The notes beneath the pieces are model-generated. The model did not search any database and was not told where the DNA came from. It was given only the letters and a program-made list of their open reading frames with translations. 64,000 nt of DNA from NCBI GenBank assembly GCA_016195265.1, contig JACPZW010000086.1, positions 34,100 to 98,099 of the forward strand, written 5' to 3'. A program made the position numbers and the translations under genes. Below are positions 51,543-60,425 of this stretch, piece by piece; the first letter of the stretch is position 1; each line of letters begins with the position of its first letter. This DNA comes from Acidobacteriota bacterium (GTDB lineage: Bacteria > Acidobacteriota > Vicinamibacteria > Vicinamibacterales > CAVVIG01).

Positions 51543-53270
51543 ATGGCTGGGTTCAGGGTTCGTGGTTCGGGGTTCGGCGCTCTCTTCGCGCTGGCCGCGT
51601 GCCTATCCGCCTCGCTGGCTGCCCAGTCCTTCAACTGGCCGCTGCACAACCTCGACCTCGCCGGCAGCCGGTTCGCGGCGATCGACCAGATCAAGCCGTC
51701 GAACGTCGCGTTGCTCTCGCCGCGGTGGTTGTTCCAGACCGGTGTCATCGACGGCGTCAGCAACCAGACGACCCCCGTCATCGTGGACGGCACGATGTAC
51801 GTGACCGATCCGCGCGGCAGTGTCTACGCGCTCGATGCGGGCGACGGCCATCTGCTGTGGACGTTCGACGTCACCGAGCTCATCGGCGGCGGCGCGAAAG
51901 CCGGCTACATCTTCCGCAACCGCGGCGTCTGCTACGCGGACGGCATCGTCTACACGGGCGCCGGATCGTTTCTCTTCGCGCTCGATGCCAGGACGGGGAA
52001 GCCGATCAAAACGTTCGGCAAGGACGGCCAGGCCAGCGTCATTCTCGACGTGATTAAGGAGCGCTATCCCGACGTCACGGCGGCCATTTCGCTCGGCTAC
52101 TGGTTCACGACGGCGCCCCAGATCTACAACGGCGTGATTTACATCGGCAGCACGCGCAGCGAGAGCCATATCCCGGGCGGCCATGTCCTCGCCGTCAACG
52201 CGAAGACGGGCAAAGTCCTCTGGCACTTCAACACCATTCCGCAGGACGGACGCGATCAGGGCTGGGACATCGCGGGCTCGACGTGGGTCGGCGGCGAGCG
52301 CAACGGCGGCGGCATCTGGGAGACGCCGTCGATCGATCCCGAGCTGGGACTGATCTACGCCGCGGTCGGAAATCCGTTCGGCGACAGCACGAAGCGCATC
52401 GGGACGAACCTGTTCACCGATTCGATCATCGCGCTCTCGCTCGCCGACGGCAAACTGAAGTGGCACTTCCAGCAGACGCACCACGACGTCTGGGACTACG
52501 ACTCCGGCAATCAGCCGATCCTGTTCGACATGCAGGTGCGCGGCCAGCGCGTGCGGGCGCTCGCCGAGGCGAGCAAGAACGGTCATCTCTACATCCTGAA
52601 TCGCGAGACGGGGCAGCCGGTCCATCCGATCAAGGAAATGCCGGTGCCGACCGAATCGACGCGGCCCGGCGAGCAGATGTGGCCGACGCAGCCGATTCCG
52701 TTCACGGCGGGCGGTGAGCCGATGAAGCCGGTGGCGCCGACGTTCCCGGTCGACATTCCGGCGGACCGCGCCGCGACGAGAACACTCGTCCCGGTGTTCA
52801 CGCCGCCGGGTCCGAACGTGATGTTTGCGCCCGGCACCGAGGGCGGCGCGAACTACGGGCCGATGTCGTACAGCCCGCGGACGGGTCTGCTGTACGTGAA
52901 CGCGGTCGACAGCCCGCTCGGATCGGGCCGCCCCGCACGGGGCTATTTCTCGGCGTTCGATCCGGCGACCGGCGATCTGAAGTGGCAGCAGACGTTCGAC
53001 GGCTGGGGCCAGGCCGGATCGGTCGTCACGTCCGGCGATCTCGTGTTTGTCGGCACCGGGAGCAATACCGCGGGATACTTCTTTGCGTACGACGCGAAGA
53101 CCGGCGAGCTGCTTTGGAAATTCAACACCGGCGGCGGTGTCTTCTCGTCGCCCTCGGCGTACATGGTGAACGGCGAAGAGTTCATCGCCGTCGGGTCGGG
53201 CGGCGGCGAGCGCGGCCGCCGCGGCGGCGATCTGATTCTGAGCTTCGCGCTACCAAAACCGGCTCGCTAG
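51543..53270 (+). CDS. PQQ-type beta-propeller dehydrogenase (quinoprotein)
   Basis: 575 residues, exported. After the signal peptide come propeller blades with the tryptophan-docking pattern: SVYALDAGDGHLLWTFDV, HVLAVNAKTGKVLWHFNT, SAFDPATGDLKWQQTF and FAYDAKTGELLWKFNTGGG. HHDVWDYDSGNQPILFD contains the residues that in quinoprotein alcohol dehydrogenases coordinate the metal and act as base. The C-terminus GEEFIAVGSGGGERGRRGGD is typical for PQQ alcohol/sorbosone dehydrogenases. It probably oxidises alcohols or sugars in the periplasm. The first 13 codons (MAGFRVRGSGFG) are built from a GGGTTC word repeat, so the signal peptide's N-region was created by repeat sequence. Confidence 0.88.
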   Translation: MAGFRVRGSGFGALFALAACLSASLAAQSFNWPLHNLDLAGSRFAAIDQIKPSNVALLSPRWLFQTGVIDGVSNQTTPVIVDGTMYVTDPRGSVYALDAGDGHLLWTFDVTELIGGGAKAGYIFRNRGVCYADGIVYTGAGSFLFALDARTGKPIKTFGKDGQASVILDVIKERYPDVTAAISLGYWFTTAPQIYNGVIYIGSTRSESHIPGGHVLAVNAKTGKVLWHFNTIPQDGRDQGWDIAGSTWVGGERNGGGIWETPSIDPELGLIYAAVGNPFGDSTKRIGTNLFTDSIIALSLADGKLKWHFQQTHHDVWDYDSGNQPILFDMQVRGQRVRALAEASKNGHLYILNRETGQPVHPIKEMPVPTESTRPGEQMWPTQPIPFTAGGEPMKPVAPTFPVDIPADRAATRTLVPVFTPPGPNVMFAPGTEGGANYGPMSYSPRTGLLYVNAVDSPLGSGRPARGYFSAFDPATGDLKWQQTFDGWGQAGSVVTSGDLVFVGTGSNTAGYFFAYDAKTGELLWKFNTGGGVFSSPSAYMVNGEEFIAVGSGGGERGRRGGDLILSFALPKPAR

Positions 53271-53274
53271 ATTT

Positions 53275-53303
53275 GTAGGGCGGGTCCTTTTGGACCCGCC
53301 TGA
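53275..53303. terminator. GGCGGGTCC-TTTT-GGACCCGCC hairpin between convergent genes
   Basis: A perfect 9-base stem with a four-T loop lies between the stops of the PQQ gene (53270) and the DUF1624 gene (53304). It is a single member of the GGGTCC family and could serve as a terminator in both directions, though no T-run follows. Confidence 0.55.
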
Positions 53304-54494
53304 TCACAGATAGCCGAGCCACCAATCCCGTCTGCGTTGCTTCACTCCCGCGAACCACACACACAGCGGGTACAGCGCGAGCACGATGCCGATCCAGATC
53401 GCATACACGACCGGCAGCGAGTAGCCCCATCCCGGCGGCCGCGTGTACGGATACTGATCCAGCCGCGCGGACTCGAACATCCAGTGCGCCGCTCCGTAGC
53501 GCGCGGCGCAGACCGCGACGGCGACGAGATGGATCAACGGCAGGTGCAGCATGAAGTAGAAGAGCGGCACCTTGCCGAACGTCAGCGCCGGCTTGAGAAA
53601 CGTCGGCGTGCCGCCTTCCAGCATCCATAAAATCAACGATGCCGGCCCGATCGTCATCATCAGGTAGAGCAGCGACGGCGGGTACTTCGTCGTGTTCAAG
53701 AACGACAGCATGGTTCGCATCGCCGACGCCTGTGTCGACCAGCGGACGGGATTGCCGTACACGTTGACGAATCGCAGGACGATGAACCCAAGCGTCAGGC
53801 CGATGCCGAGCTGGAGCAGGAAGCGGCGGCGGCGATCGGGCTCCCACGTGAACACCTGACCGAATCCGTATCCCGCCGCGCTGACCGCGATCCAGGGAAC
53901 GAGCGGGTAGGCGACGAAGACCGCGAAGCGCGGAGTGTTCACCACCATGTTCTGCACGTGAAGGATGGTCCACAGCGGAGCGAACGCGCCGAACGAAGCC
54001 GCGCGCACGGGATCGAGCAGGTTGTGCAGCGCGATCGTGGCGACGCCGAACACGGTGATCGCCGCGACCGGCAGATGAACCAGTCCGGCCAGCGTGACCA
54101 TCGACCAGCCCAGCGCCCACAGGATGATCAGGAACGTCAGACGGTAGTCGACGTTGAACTGGTAGCCGAAACAGCGGAGCACAGTCAGCTCCAGCACGAT
54201 CAGCCAGATGCCGCGCGTCAGCAGAAAACGCGAGAGCGCGCGGGTCGATCGCCGGCCGCGCGAGAGAAACGCGCCCGTGCCGACCAGCAGGAAGAACGTC
54301 GGCGCGCAGAGGTGCGTGATCCAGCGCGTGAAGAACAGCGCGGCGCTGGCACGTGCAGGATTCGTAAGATCGGCCGCGATACCAAAGAAGTCCCGGACGT
54401 GATCGAGCGCCATCAGAATCATCACGATGCCGCGGAGGACGTCGATCGACTCGACGCGGGCGCGGAGCGGTTCGGGCGCGGTGACGGTCGGCAT
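53304..54494 (-). CDS. DUF1624/heparan-alpha-glucosaminide N-acetyltransferase-like membrane protein
   Basis: 396 residues with about ten membrane helices. The family start RVESIDVLRGIVMILMALDHVRDFF holds the conserved Arg and His; THLCAPTFFLLVGTGAFL and LRCFGYQFNVD follow. Related proteins transfer acetyl groups across a membrane to sugars or glycolipids; a YeiB-like role is the alternative. The gene lies 21 bases downstream of a cupin-like secreted protein on the same strand. The substrate is unknown. Confidence 0.87.
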   Translation of the reverse strand: MPTVTAPEPLRARVESIDVLRGIVMILMALDHVRDFFGIAADLTNPARASAALFFTRWITHLCAPTFFLLVGTGAFLSRGRRSTRALSRFLLTRGIWLIVLELTVLRCFGYQFNVDYRLTFLIILWALGWSMVTLAGLVHLPVAAITVFGVATIALHNLLDPVRAASFGAFAPLWTILHVQNMVVNTPRFAVFVAYPLVPWIAVSAAGYGFGQVFTWEPDRRRRFLLQLGIGLTLGFIVLRFVNVYGNPVRWSTQASAMRTMLSFLNTTKYPPSLLYLMMTIGPASLILWMLEGGTPTFLKPALTFGKVPLFYFMLHLPLIHLVAVAVCAARYGAAHWMFESARLDQYPYTRPPGWGYSLPVVYAIWIGIVLALYPLCVWFAGVKQRRRDWWLGYL

Positions 54495-54515
54495 CCGCGA
54501 AGTGGCGGCTTCCTC

Positions 54516-55139
54516 TTACTTGATTTCGAAGACGTAGAGTCGTGACGCGTTGCCGGCGCCTTCGTCGGCGTGCGCCGTGCCTCGACCGACCCATGTCGCG
54601 CGCGATCGCTGACCGTCGATCGCCACGACCACCGCATCGTGGAGATGGCGGTGGCGCACGCCCTCCGGCACGCGCGCGTATTCCCACACCGTGACGCGTT
54701 CGTTGTCGAGCTTCTGCGTCGCGCCCGCACCCGCGAACGCCGGCGCATCGCTCGCCGCCGTGTCGCCGCCGTAGGGTCCGGGCTGCTTCATCTCGACGAA
54801 CACGGCGCGCAGCGGCGCGTCGCTGACGCCTTCTTCGATGTGCGTGACGTCCTTGCGCTGGAACGCGATGTCCCAGGCCTTGGTCGAGACGGGCCGCCTG
54901 GCGCCCTCCGGCGAGATGATCATGCGGTCGCCCGGCTCGTAGTAGACGCCGACCAGATCGTAGAGGTGCCGGTGCAGCGGCGACGGCTGGCCTTTGAGCC
55001 AGGCGATGTTCCACACCTGCACGCCTTCGTTGTCGAGGATCTTCGTGGCGCCCGCGCGCGGGTAGGCGGGAGGCAGATTCGCCGGCGGTGTCGCGGTCTG
55101 CGCCAGCAGCGAAAGCAGCGCGGTCAGGATCCAGCGCAT
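54516..55139 (-). CDS. secreted double-cupin-like protein
   Basis: 207 residues. A signal peptide (MRWILTALLSLLAQTATPPA) precedes two related halves: GATKILDNEGVQVWNIAWLK with HRHLYDLVGVYYEPG (about 30-75), and GATQKLDNERVTVWEYARVP with HRHLHDAVVVAIDG (about 140-180). Each half carries an H-x-H as in cupin metal sites. The repeats show internal duplication. No catalytic function is evident; small-molecule or metal binding is the family's usual role. It lies upstream of the DUF1624 gene and is divergent from TonB receptor 3. Confidence 0.75.
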   Translation of the reverse strand: MRWILTALLSLLAQTATPPANLPPAYPRAGATKILDNEGVQVWNIAWLKGQPSPLHRHLYDLVGVYYEPGDRMIISPEGARRPVSTKAWDIAFQRKDVTHIEEGVSDAPLRAVFVEMKQPGPYGGDTAASDAPAFAGAGATQKLDNERVTVWEYARVPEGVRHRHLHDAVVVAIDGQRSRATWVGRGTAHADEGAGNASRLYVFEIK

Positions 55140-55336
55140 CGGCGGACTCCTTTCGAATACGCGAGCGTCGCGAAGGTCGACCCGGCGCGACCTTACCGCC
55201 GCCGAAACGGCGTGTCAATGGGGGGAACAAATCGCTTTACTAACGTCCGTCAGGTTGGGCAGAATGCTCGCCACCTACCGCGTCGGCGCCTTAATCTTCC
55301 GTGTCCCTGGGGATTTTCGCTGCATCCGGCTCACTT

Positions 55337-55342
55337 AAGGAG
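55337..55342 (+). promoter_or_regulatory. ribosome binding site of TonB receptor 3
   Basis: AAGGAG lies 9 bases before ATG 55352 and selects this start over the in-frame GTG at 55301. The shared promoter of receptors 1 and 2 is not found in this 212-base divergent gap. Confidence 0.65.
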
Positions 55343-55351
55343 ACCTCGCGT

Positions 55352-58300
55352 ATGCGCAGGACATCGCTCCTCGGGTCGCTCGCCGCCGCCGCGCTCTGGC
55401 TCACACTCGCACCCACTTCTGCGCTGGCGCAAAGCACGATTGCCGGCGTCGTGAAGGACACCACCGGCGCCGTCCTGCCGGGCGTGACCGTCGAAGCCGC
55501 CAGCCCGGTCCTCATCGAGAAAGTGCGCAGCGTCGCGACCAACAGCGAAGGCCGCTACGCCATCGTCGACCTCCGGCCGGGCACGTATTCGGTCACGTTC
55601 GCGCTGCCGGGCTTCAACACGTTCCAGCGTGACGGCGTCGAGGTGCCGACGAACGTGACCGTGCCCATCAACGCCGAGCTGCGTGTCGGCGCCGTCGAGG
55701 AGACCGTCACGGTCTCGGGCGCCTCCCCCGTCGTCGACGTGTCCAACACGTCGAAAGTGCAAGTGATGACGCGCGACCTCATCGACGCCATTCCCAGCGC
55801 GCGGAACCTCCAGTCCATCGGTGCGCTCGTGCCGGGCATCCGCCTCAACGTGCCGGACGTCGGCGGCGCGCAGCAGACCGAGCAGACCTACATGGCGACG
55901 CACGGCAACTCCGCCCTGCACAACACCATCCTGCTCGACGGGATGCCGGCCCAGACCAACCTGGCCGATGGCGCGGTGCAGAACTACATCGACAACGCGC
56001 TGGTCGCCGAGGCGACCTACCAGACGAGCGGTGTGTCGGCCGAAACGCCGACCGGTGGTGTGCGCCTCAATCTGATCCCGAAAGACGGCGGCAACGTGCT
56101 GCGCGGGGCCGGTTTTTTTGGCGGGTCCTCCGACAACTGGCACCTTCAATCGAGCAACCTCGACGACGCCTTGCGGGCGCGCGGGCTGCCGAGCGGCGCG
56201 CGAGTCGAGCATCTCAACGACCTCAACGCCTCGGCGGGCGGGCCGATCATGAAGGACGCGCTGTGGTGGTTCGGGTCGGTCCGTCATCAGGGCACCTTCG
56301 TGCAGGTGCCGAACACGTTCAAGAACGACAGCTCGCCAGGCATAGACGACGCCTGGATCGATAGTTACGTCGTCCGCGGCACGTGGCAGGCAACGCCGCG
56401 CAACAAGTTCGCCGTCACGTACCAGCGGAATTACAAGTGGAAGATCCACGAGATCCTCGGCGGCGGCCAGGAAGGGCTGCCGATTTTCCCGGAGCAATCG
56501 GCGAGTTATCGTGAACCGGTCCTGTATTACATCGCGCAGGCCAAGTGGACCTCGCCGATCACGAGCCGGCTGCTGGCCGAAGTCGGCTACTCGGGCGACA
56601 TCCTGCACTATTCGGACTTCGTCCAGCCCGGGACGGCGCAGCCGCGCGGCACGCCGGCCTGGTACGCCAACGCGTCACGGCTCGACACCATCGCGGGCGG
56701 CACGCTCGTGCGCACGGGGGTCGGCCAGATCAACCAGCTGAACTCCCCGGATCAGCATTCCGCGGTGGCCTCGCTGTCCTATGTGACGGGCACGCACAAC
56801 GTCAAAACCGGCATTCTGTGGGGCTGGGGCAACAATCCATCCGAGCTCGACATGAACGCCGACCTGTACCAGATCTATCAGGGCGGAACGTTCGTGAACG
56901 GCAAGTACACCCTCGGCCGGCCCGTCCAGATTCGGGCCTACAACACGCCGATCGTCCGGTCGCCGGAATTGAGAGCGAATTTGGGTCTGTACGCGCAGGA
57001 TCAATGGGCGATCAATAGATTCACCATCAACTACGGTGTCCGCTTTGAGTACCTGAAGCAGGAGATCCCGGCGGCGCACCGCGACGCGGGCCGTTTTGCG
57101 CCGGCCCAGGACTTCCGCGCCATCACGTGCGAGTCGATCCCGGGCATGACGTGCTGGACGTCATGGTCGCCGCGACTGGGTGTCGTGTACGACGTGTTCG
57201 GCAACGGCAAGACGGCGCTGAAGGCGAGCTTCGGCAAGTACATGACGCCCGATGTCAGCGGGTTCGCGAACCTGTTCAACCCGATCGCCACGTTTACCGA
57301 CACCCGCACGTGGACCGACACCGATCTCACGGGCCGGACCCTGGCGACCAACGGCGACGGCATCGCGCAGGACAACGAGATCGGCCCGAGCAATAACCCG
57401 AACTTCGGCAAGATCACGGGCCGCACGCTCGACCCGGACTTCAAGCGTGAATACAACCTGCAGTACAACGCCGGCGTGCAGCACGAGCTGCGGCCGGGAA
57501 TGGCCGTCAACTTCAACTGGTACCGTCGCGAGTTGTACGACACCGCGTACACCCGCAACCGCGCCGTCGACCCGGTCACGGATTGGACGACCGTATCGCT
57601 CGTCAACCCGCTGACCGGCGATCCGATCACGGCGTATCAAATCAATCAGAACAAAAACGGGATCGCGGCGGACCTGTATCTCACGACCATGACCGACACC
57701 GGCCTGCGGCGCAACGTCTACACGGGGTTCGAAGTCGGGACGTCGGCGCGCTTGCCGCGCCGCACGAACTTCTTCGCGGGCTGGACGTTCGAGCGCACGA
57801 TCGACGTCGATTGCACGCTCAACACTGCGAGCGCGTCGGCGACGCTGAACAACCCGAACACGCTGCGGTTCTGCGATCAGTCGGGCGGCACGTTTCAGAA
57901 CCTCGGGCAGAACGCGGACATCCCGTTCCGGCACGAGTTCAAGCTGAATGGCAGCGTGCCGCTATGGTACGGCTTCGAGATCAGCGGGTCGTTCCAGAGC
58001 TACGCCGGGGCGGTGAAAGCCGCCGGAGGCGGCCTGAGCTGGACGGTGAACCGGGGCAGCACCCGGTATCCGGCCGATTGCACGGTACCCGGGTGCGCGC
58101 CCAACGCAATCGTGCTGCCGTCGCGGTTCGCGGGCGATCCGGCAATCGCCGTGCAGCTGGTGTCGCCGGGGATCAGATTCGAGCCGCGGTGGAATCAGCT
58201 CGACGTCGCCCTGCGCCGGACCTTCACAGTCAGCACCGTGCGGATCCAGGCGCAAGTCGAATTGTTCAACGCGTTGAACGCGAACCCCGTGCTCACCGAA

Positions 58301-58420
58301 GGCACGTCGCTCAGCACGACGCTCGCGCCGTTCCTGTCGTCCGATCCCAACACGGGCGGCACGCCGACCACCATCCTGCAGCCGCGCATCGTCCGAGTCG
58401 GGCTGCAATTCAGGTTCTGA
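55352..58420 (+). CDS. TonB-dependent receptor, Oar-like (receptor 3)
   Basis: 1022 residues. Signal peptide: MRRTSLLGSLAAAALWLTLA ending TSALAQ. The carboxypeptidase-regulatory domain ([40 protein letters not shown]) leads to a plug with VTVSGASPVVDVSNTSKVQV and VRLNLIPKDGGNVLRG. The barrel ends QPRIVRVGLQFRF with a terminal Phe. Compared with receptors 1 and 2, the plug opens differently (QTEQTYMATHGNSALHNTIL). It lies at the head of a same-strand group with a secreted protein, the PAL-like propeller and monooxygenase 4. The ligand is unknown. Confidence 0.92.
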   Translation: MRRTSLLGSLAAAALWLTLAPTSALAQSTIAGVVKDTTGAVLPGVTVEAASPVLIEKVRSVATNSEGRYAIVDLRPGTYSVTFALPGFNTFQRDGVEVPTNVTVPINAELRVGAVEETVTVSGASPVVDVSNTSKVQVMTRDLIDAIPSARNLQSIGALVPGIRLNVPDVGGAQQTEQTYMATHGNSALHNTILLDGMPAQTNLADGAVQNYIDNALVAEATYQTSGVSAETPTGGVRLNLIPKDGGNVLRGAGFFGGSSDNWHLQSSNLDDALRARGLPSGARVEHLNDLNASAGGPIMKDALWWFGSVRHQGTFVQVPNTFKNDSSPGIDDAWIDSYVVRGTWQATPRNKFAVTYQRNYKWKIHEILGGGQEGLPIFPEQSASYREPVLYYIAQAKWTSPITSRLLAEVGYSGDILHYSDFVQPGTAQPRGTPAWYANASRLDTIAGGTLVRTGVGQINQLNSPDQHSAVASLSYVTGTHNVKTGILWGWGNNPSELDMNADLYQIYQGGTFVNGKYTLGRPVQIRAYNTPIVRSPELRANLGLYAQDQWAINRFTINYGVRFEYLKQEIPAAHRDAGRFAPAQDFRAITCESIPGMTCWTSWSPRLGVVYDVFGNGKTALKASFGKYMTPDVSGFANLFNPIATFTDTRTWTDTDLTGRTLATNGDGIAQDNEIGPSNNPNFGKITGRTLDPDFKREYNLQYNAGVQHELRPGMAVNFNWYRRELYDTAYTRNRAVDPVTDWTTVSLVNPLTGDPITAYQINQNKNGIAADLYLTTMTDTGLRRNVYTGFEVGTSARLPRRTNFFAGWTFERTIDVDCTLNTASASATLNNPNTLRFCDQSGGTFQNLGQNADIPFRHEFKLNGSVPLWYGFEISGSFQSYAGAVKAAGGGLSWTVNRGSTRYPADCTVPGCAPNAIVLPSRFAGDPAIAVQLVSPGIRFEPRWNQLDVALRRTFTVSTVRIQAQVELFNALNANPVLTEGTSLSTTLAPFLSSDPNTGGTPTTILQPRIVRVGLQFRF

Positions 58421-58471
58421 CGCGCCAGAGTTGCCGCACGTGGCCACGCCACGTGCGGTAAACTTCGCCAC

Positions 58472-59089
58472 GTGAGGAAGGATCCCGTGAGGTGGACGCT
58501 GTCGGCAGGCGTCATGAGCCTTTCGCTGCTCGCATTCGCGTCCGCGCATGCCCAGCAGCAGCCGATGCCGAAGGGCCAGATGCCGGACCTCGGCCGCCCG
58601 ACGCGGCCCGGCGACGTCGCCCCGCCGCTCGATTTCAGCGCGTACTTTCCCGGCGCGTGGACGTTCGAGTGGGACGTGCCAGAGGGCCCGCTCGGGCCGT
58701 CGGGCCGGATCACCGGTACGACGACGTATAAGAAGATCGACGATCGCTTTTTCGAAGCGGACACCACCGCGACCGGCCCGGCCGGACCGTTCACGCTGCA
58801 CGAGGTGATCGGCTACAACCGCGACGAGAAGTTCCTTTCGCGGTTCGTGACCGACAGTCGGGGCTATGCGTACCTACAGTCCGCGCCGGTCAGCGGCGAC
58901 GCCGGCGGTATCTACTACATCTATCTCGAGAGCTCGCCGTTCACGTACAACGGCCACACGATCCGCATCAAACACAGTCTGCGCCTGCTCTCACCGCTGA
59001 ACTATCGGGTCGCCGTCAGCGTGTCCGACAACGGCGGTCCGTTCGTGAACTACGGCAACCCGTGGTGGCGCAAGGACGTAGGAAAGTGA
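58472..59089 (+). CDS. secreted lipocalin-like protein of unknown function
   Basis: 205 residues, start GTG 58472. The signal peptide is RWTLSAGVMSLSLLAFASAH. The mature part starts with a Pro/Gly-rich segment, then a beta-barrel-like fold: FSAYFPGAWTFEWDVPEGPL, ITGTTTYKKIDDRFFEADTT, FLSRFVTDSRGYAYLQSAPV and a final HSLRLLSPLNYRVAVSVSDN strand. The pattern resembles DUF1579/THAP4-like heme- or ligand-binding barrels, but I cannot name a family with certainty. It lies between TonB receptor 3 and the PAL-like propeller, 52 bases after the former, and may take part in the same process. Confidence 0.72.
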   Translation: MRKDPVRWTLSAGVMSLSLLAFASAHAQQQPMPKGQMPDLGRPTRPGDVAPPLDFSAYFPGAWTFEWDVPEGPLGPSGRITGTTTYKKIDDRFFEADTTATGPAGPFTLHEVIGYNRDEKFLSRFVTDSRGYAYLQSAPVSGDAGGIYYIYLESSPFTYNGHTIRIKHSLRLLSPLNYRVAVSVSDNGGPFVNYGNPWWRKDVGK

Positions 59090-59175
59090 AAAGAGAAACT
59101 TTGAACTTGGAAGTTGAAGTGTGAAGTTGAAGTACGCATTTGAAATCTGAAATCTGAATTCTGAAATCTGCAATG
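59090..59175. repeat. GAAGTTGAAGT and GAAATCTGAAATCTGAATTC word repeat
   Basis: Tandem words TTGAACTTGGAAGTTGAAG and GAAATCTGAA fill the gap before the PAL-like gene. The latter is the reverse complement of the TTCAGATTTC words at 3400-3485. An AGGAGG sits at the right edge before the next ATG. Confidence 0.7.
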
Positions 59176-59189
59176 TCAGGAGGGGCCTC

Positions 59190-60323
59190 ATGCGACGCGC
59201 GCTCGCGACGTTGGTGCTTGGTGCGGCAGCGGCGATGTTATTGGTGGCGTCCGGCTTCAGCCGGACCGCTTTCGCTCAAGGCGACGGCGGGTACAAGCTC
59301 GTCACGAACTGGCCGCACTTGCAGGCCGGCATGTACTTCGGGCTGAAAGTACCGCCGCCGCCGCCGGCCGAGCGCGATGCGCAGGCGGCCGCGCGGCGGG
59401 CCAGCGGACGAGCGGGCGGCGGTGGTGGAGGCGGCAACAACAACGGGATGGGCCCGACGAACCAACCCGGTATCTCGGGTCTCGCGATCGATCAGCACGA
59501 CCGCATCTACGTGTTCAATCGCGGCGTGAAGCCAGTGATGGTGTTCGACACCGACGGCAACCTCGTGTTGTCCGGCGCCGATCAGGTGATCAACGGCAAG
59601 ACAATCAATCCGAACTGGCAGCATTCGGGCGGCGTCGACTGGGACGGCAACGTCTACGTCATCGAACGCGACGCGCACCGCATCGTCAAACTGAGCCCGA
59701 AGCTCGACAAGTTTCTCATGCAGCTCGGCACGACGAACGAGAAGGGCAACGACGCGACGCACTTCAATCTGCCGTCAGGCATCGCCATCCTGCACAACGG
59801 CAACATCGTCGTCACCGACGGCTACGGCAACAATCGTGTCGTCTTCTTCGACAAGAACGGCAAGTTCATCAAGCAGGTGGGCAAGGGCGCCGGCGGACCG
59901 ACGGACAAGGGCACGGGACCGGGCGAGTGGAATCTGCCGCACAAGATTGCCGTCGACGCCGACGAGAACCTCTACATCATCGACCGCGAGGGGCACCGGC
60001 TCGAAGTGTTCGACAGGAACCTCAACTATCTCCGCGAGATTCGCAACGACTGGAATCCGTGGGACGTGAACATCTCGCGCAAGGGCACCGACGGCATTGG
60101 CTGGATCGCAGATCACAAGGACGAGCGCGTCCTCAAGTTCGATCTGAAGACCGGCAAGCTGCTCGCCATCTGGGGCAAGCAGGGCTGGGGCCCGGGCGAG
60201 TTCGACTGGGTGCACGGCATCGTCGTCGACTCGAAGGGCGCGGTGTACGCGGCGGACACGTACGGTCAGCGGATTCAGAAGTTCGTGAAGAGCGCGAGTG
60301 CCTCGACCGCCGCTGGAAAATAG
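59190..60323 (+). CDS. NHL beta-propeller, peptidyl-alpha-hydroxyglycine amidating lyase (PAL)-like
   Basis: 377 residues, exported. After the signal peptide and a Gly/Asn-rich linker (about 74-90), six NHL blades fill about 95-365. The residues known for rat PAL appear to be kept in order: Arg111 (YVFNRG, PAL Arg533-like), zinc-type His145 (QHSGGVD), Tyr212 in TDGYGNNRVVFF (PAL SDGYCNSR block, Tyr654-like), His251 (LPHKIAVD) and His342 (WVHGIVVD). PAL cleaves alpha-hydroxyglycine products of PHM to amides plus glyoxylate. With PHM-like enzymes nearby, a two-step oxidative N-dealkylation is a reasonable hypothesis. The segment ASGFSRTA comes from a GTCCGGCTTCAGCCGGAC palindrome. Confidence 0.85.
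   Translation: MRRALATLVLGAAAAMLLVASGFSRTAFAQGDGGYKLVTNWPHLQAGMYFGLKVPPPPPAERDAQAAARRASGRAGGGGGGGNNNGMGPTNQPGISGLAIDQHDRIYVFNRGVKPVMVFDTDGNLVLSGADQVINGKTINPNWQHSGGVDWDGNVYVIERDAHRIVKLSPKLDKFLMQLGTTNEKGNDATHFNLPSGIAILHNGNIVVTDGYGNNRVVFFDKNGKFIKQVGKGAGGPTDKGTGPGEWNLPHKIAVDADENLYIIDREGHRLEVFDRNLNYLREIRNDWNPWDVNISRKGTDGIGWIADHKDERVLKFDLKTGKLLAIWGKQGWGPGEFDWVHGIVVDSKGAVYAADTYGQRIQKFVKSASASTAAGK
59247..59270. repeat. GTCCGGCTTCAGCCGGAC palindrome inside the PAL-like gene
   Basis: An 18-base palindrome with a 6-base loop encodes SGFSRT at the end of the signal peptide. I recall the peptide SGFSRT recurring in many proteins of related genomes, but this could not be checked here. Confidence 0.6.
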
Positions 60324-60324
60324 C

Positions 60325-60415
60325 AACCACGGAGGACACTGAGGACACGGAGGAAGAAACTCGTATTGTTGCTTTGTACCACTTCCATTCCGTGTCCTCC
60401 GTGTCCTCCGTGGTT
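60325..60415. terminator. long inverted repeat AACCACGGAGGACAC...GTGTCCTCCGTGGTT
   Basis: Words ACCACGGAGGACACTGAGGA and CACGGAGG on the left face CCGTGTCCTCCGTGTCCTCC and GTGGTT on the right around a 35-base AT-rich loop. It lies between convergent stops (60323 and 60426) and could act as a bidirectional terminator. Confidence 0.75.
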
Positions 60416-60425
60416 CTACTTCTTC

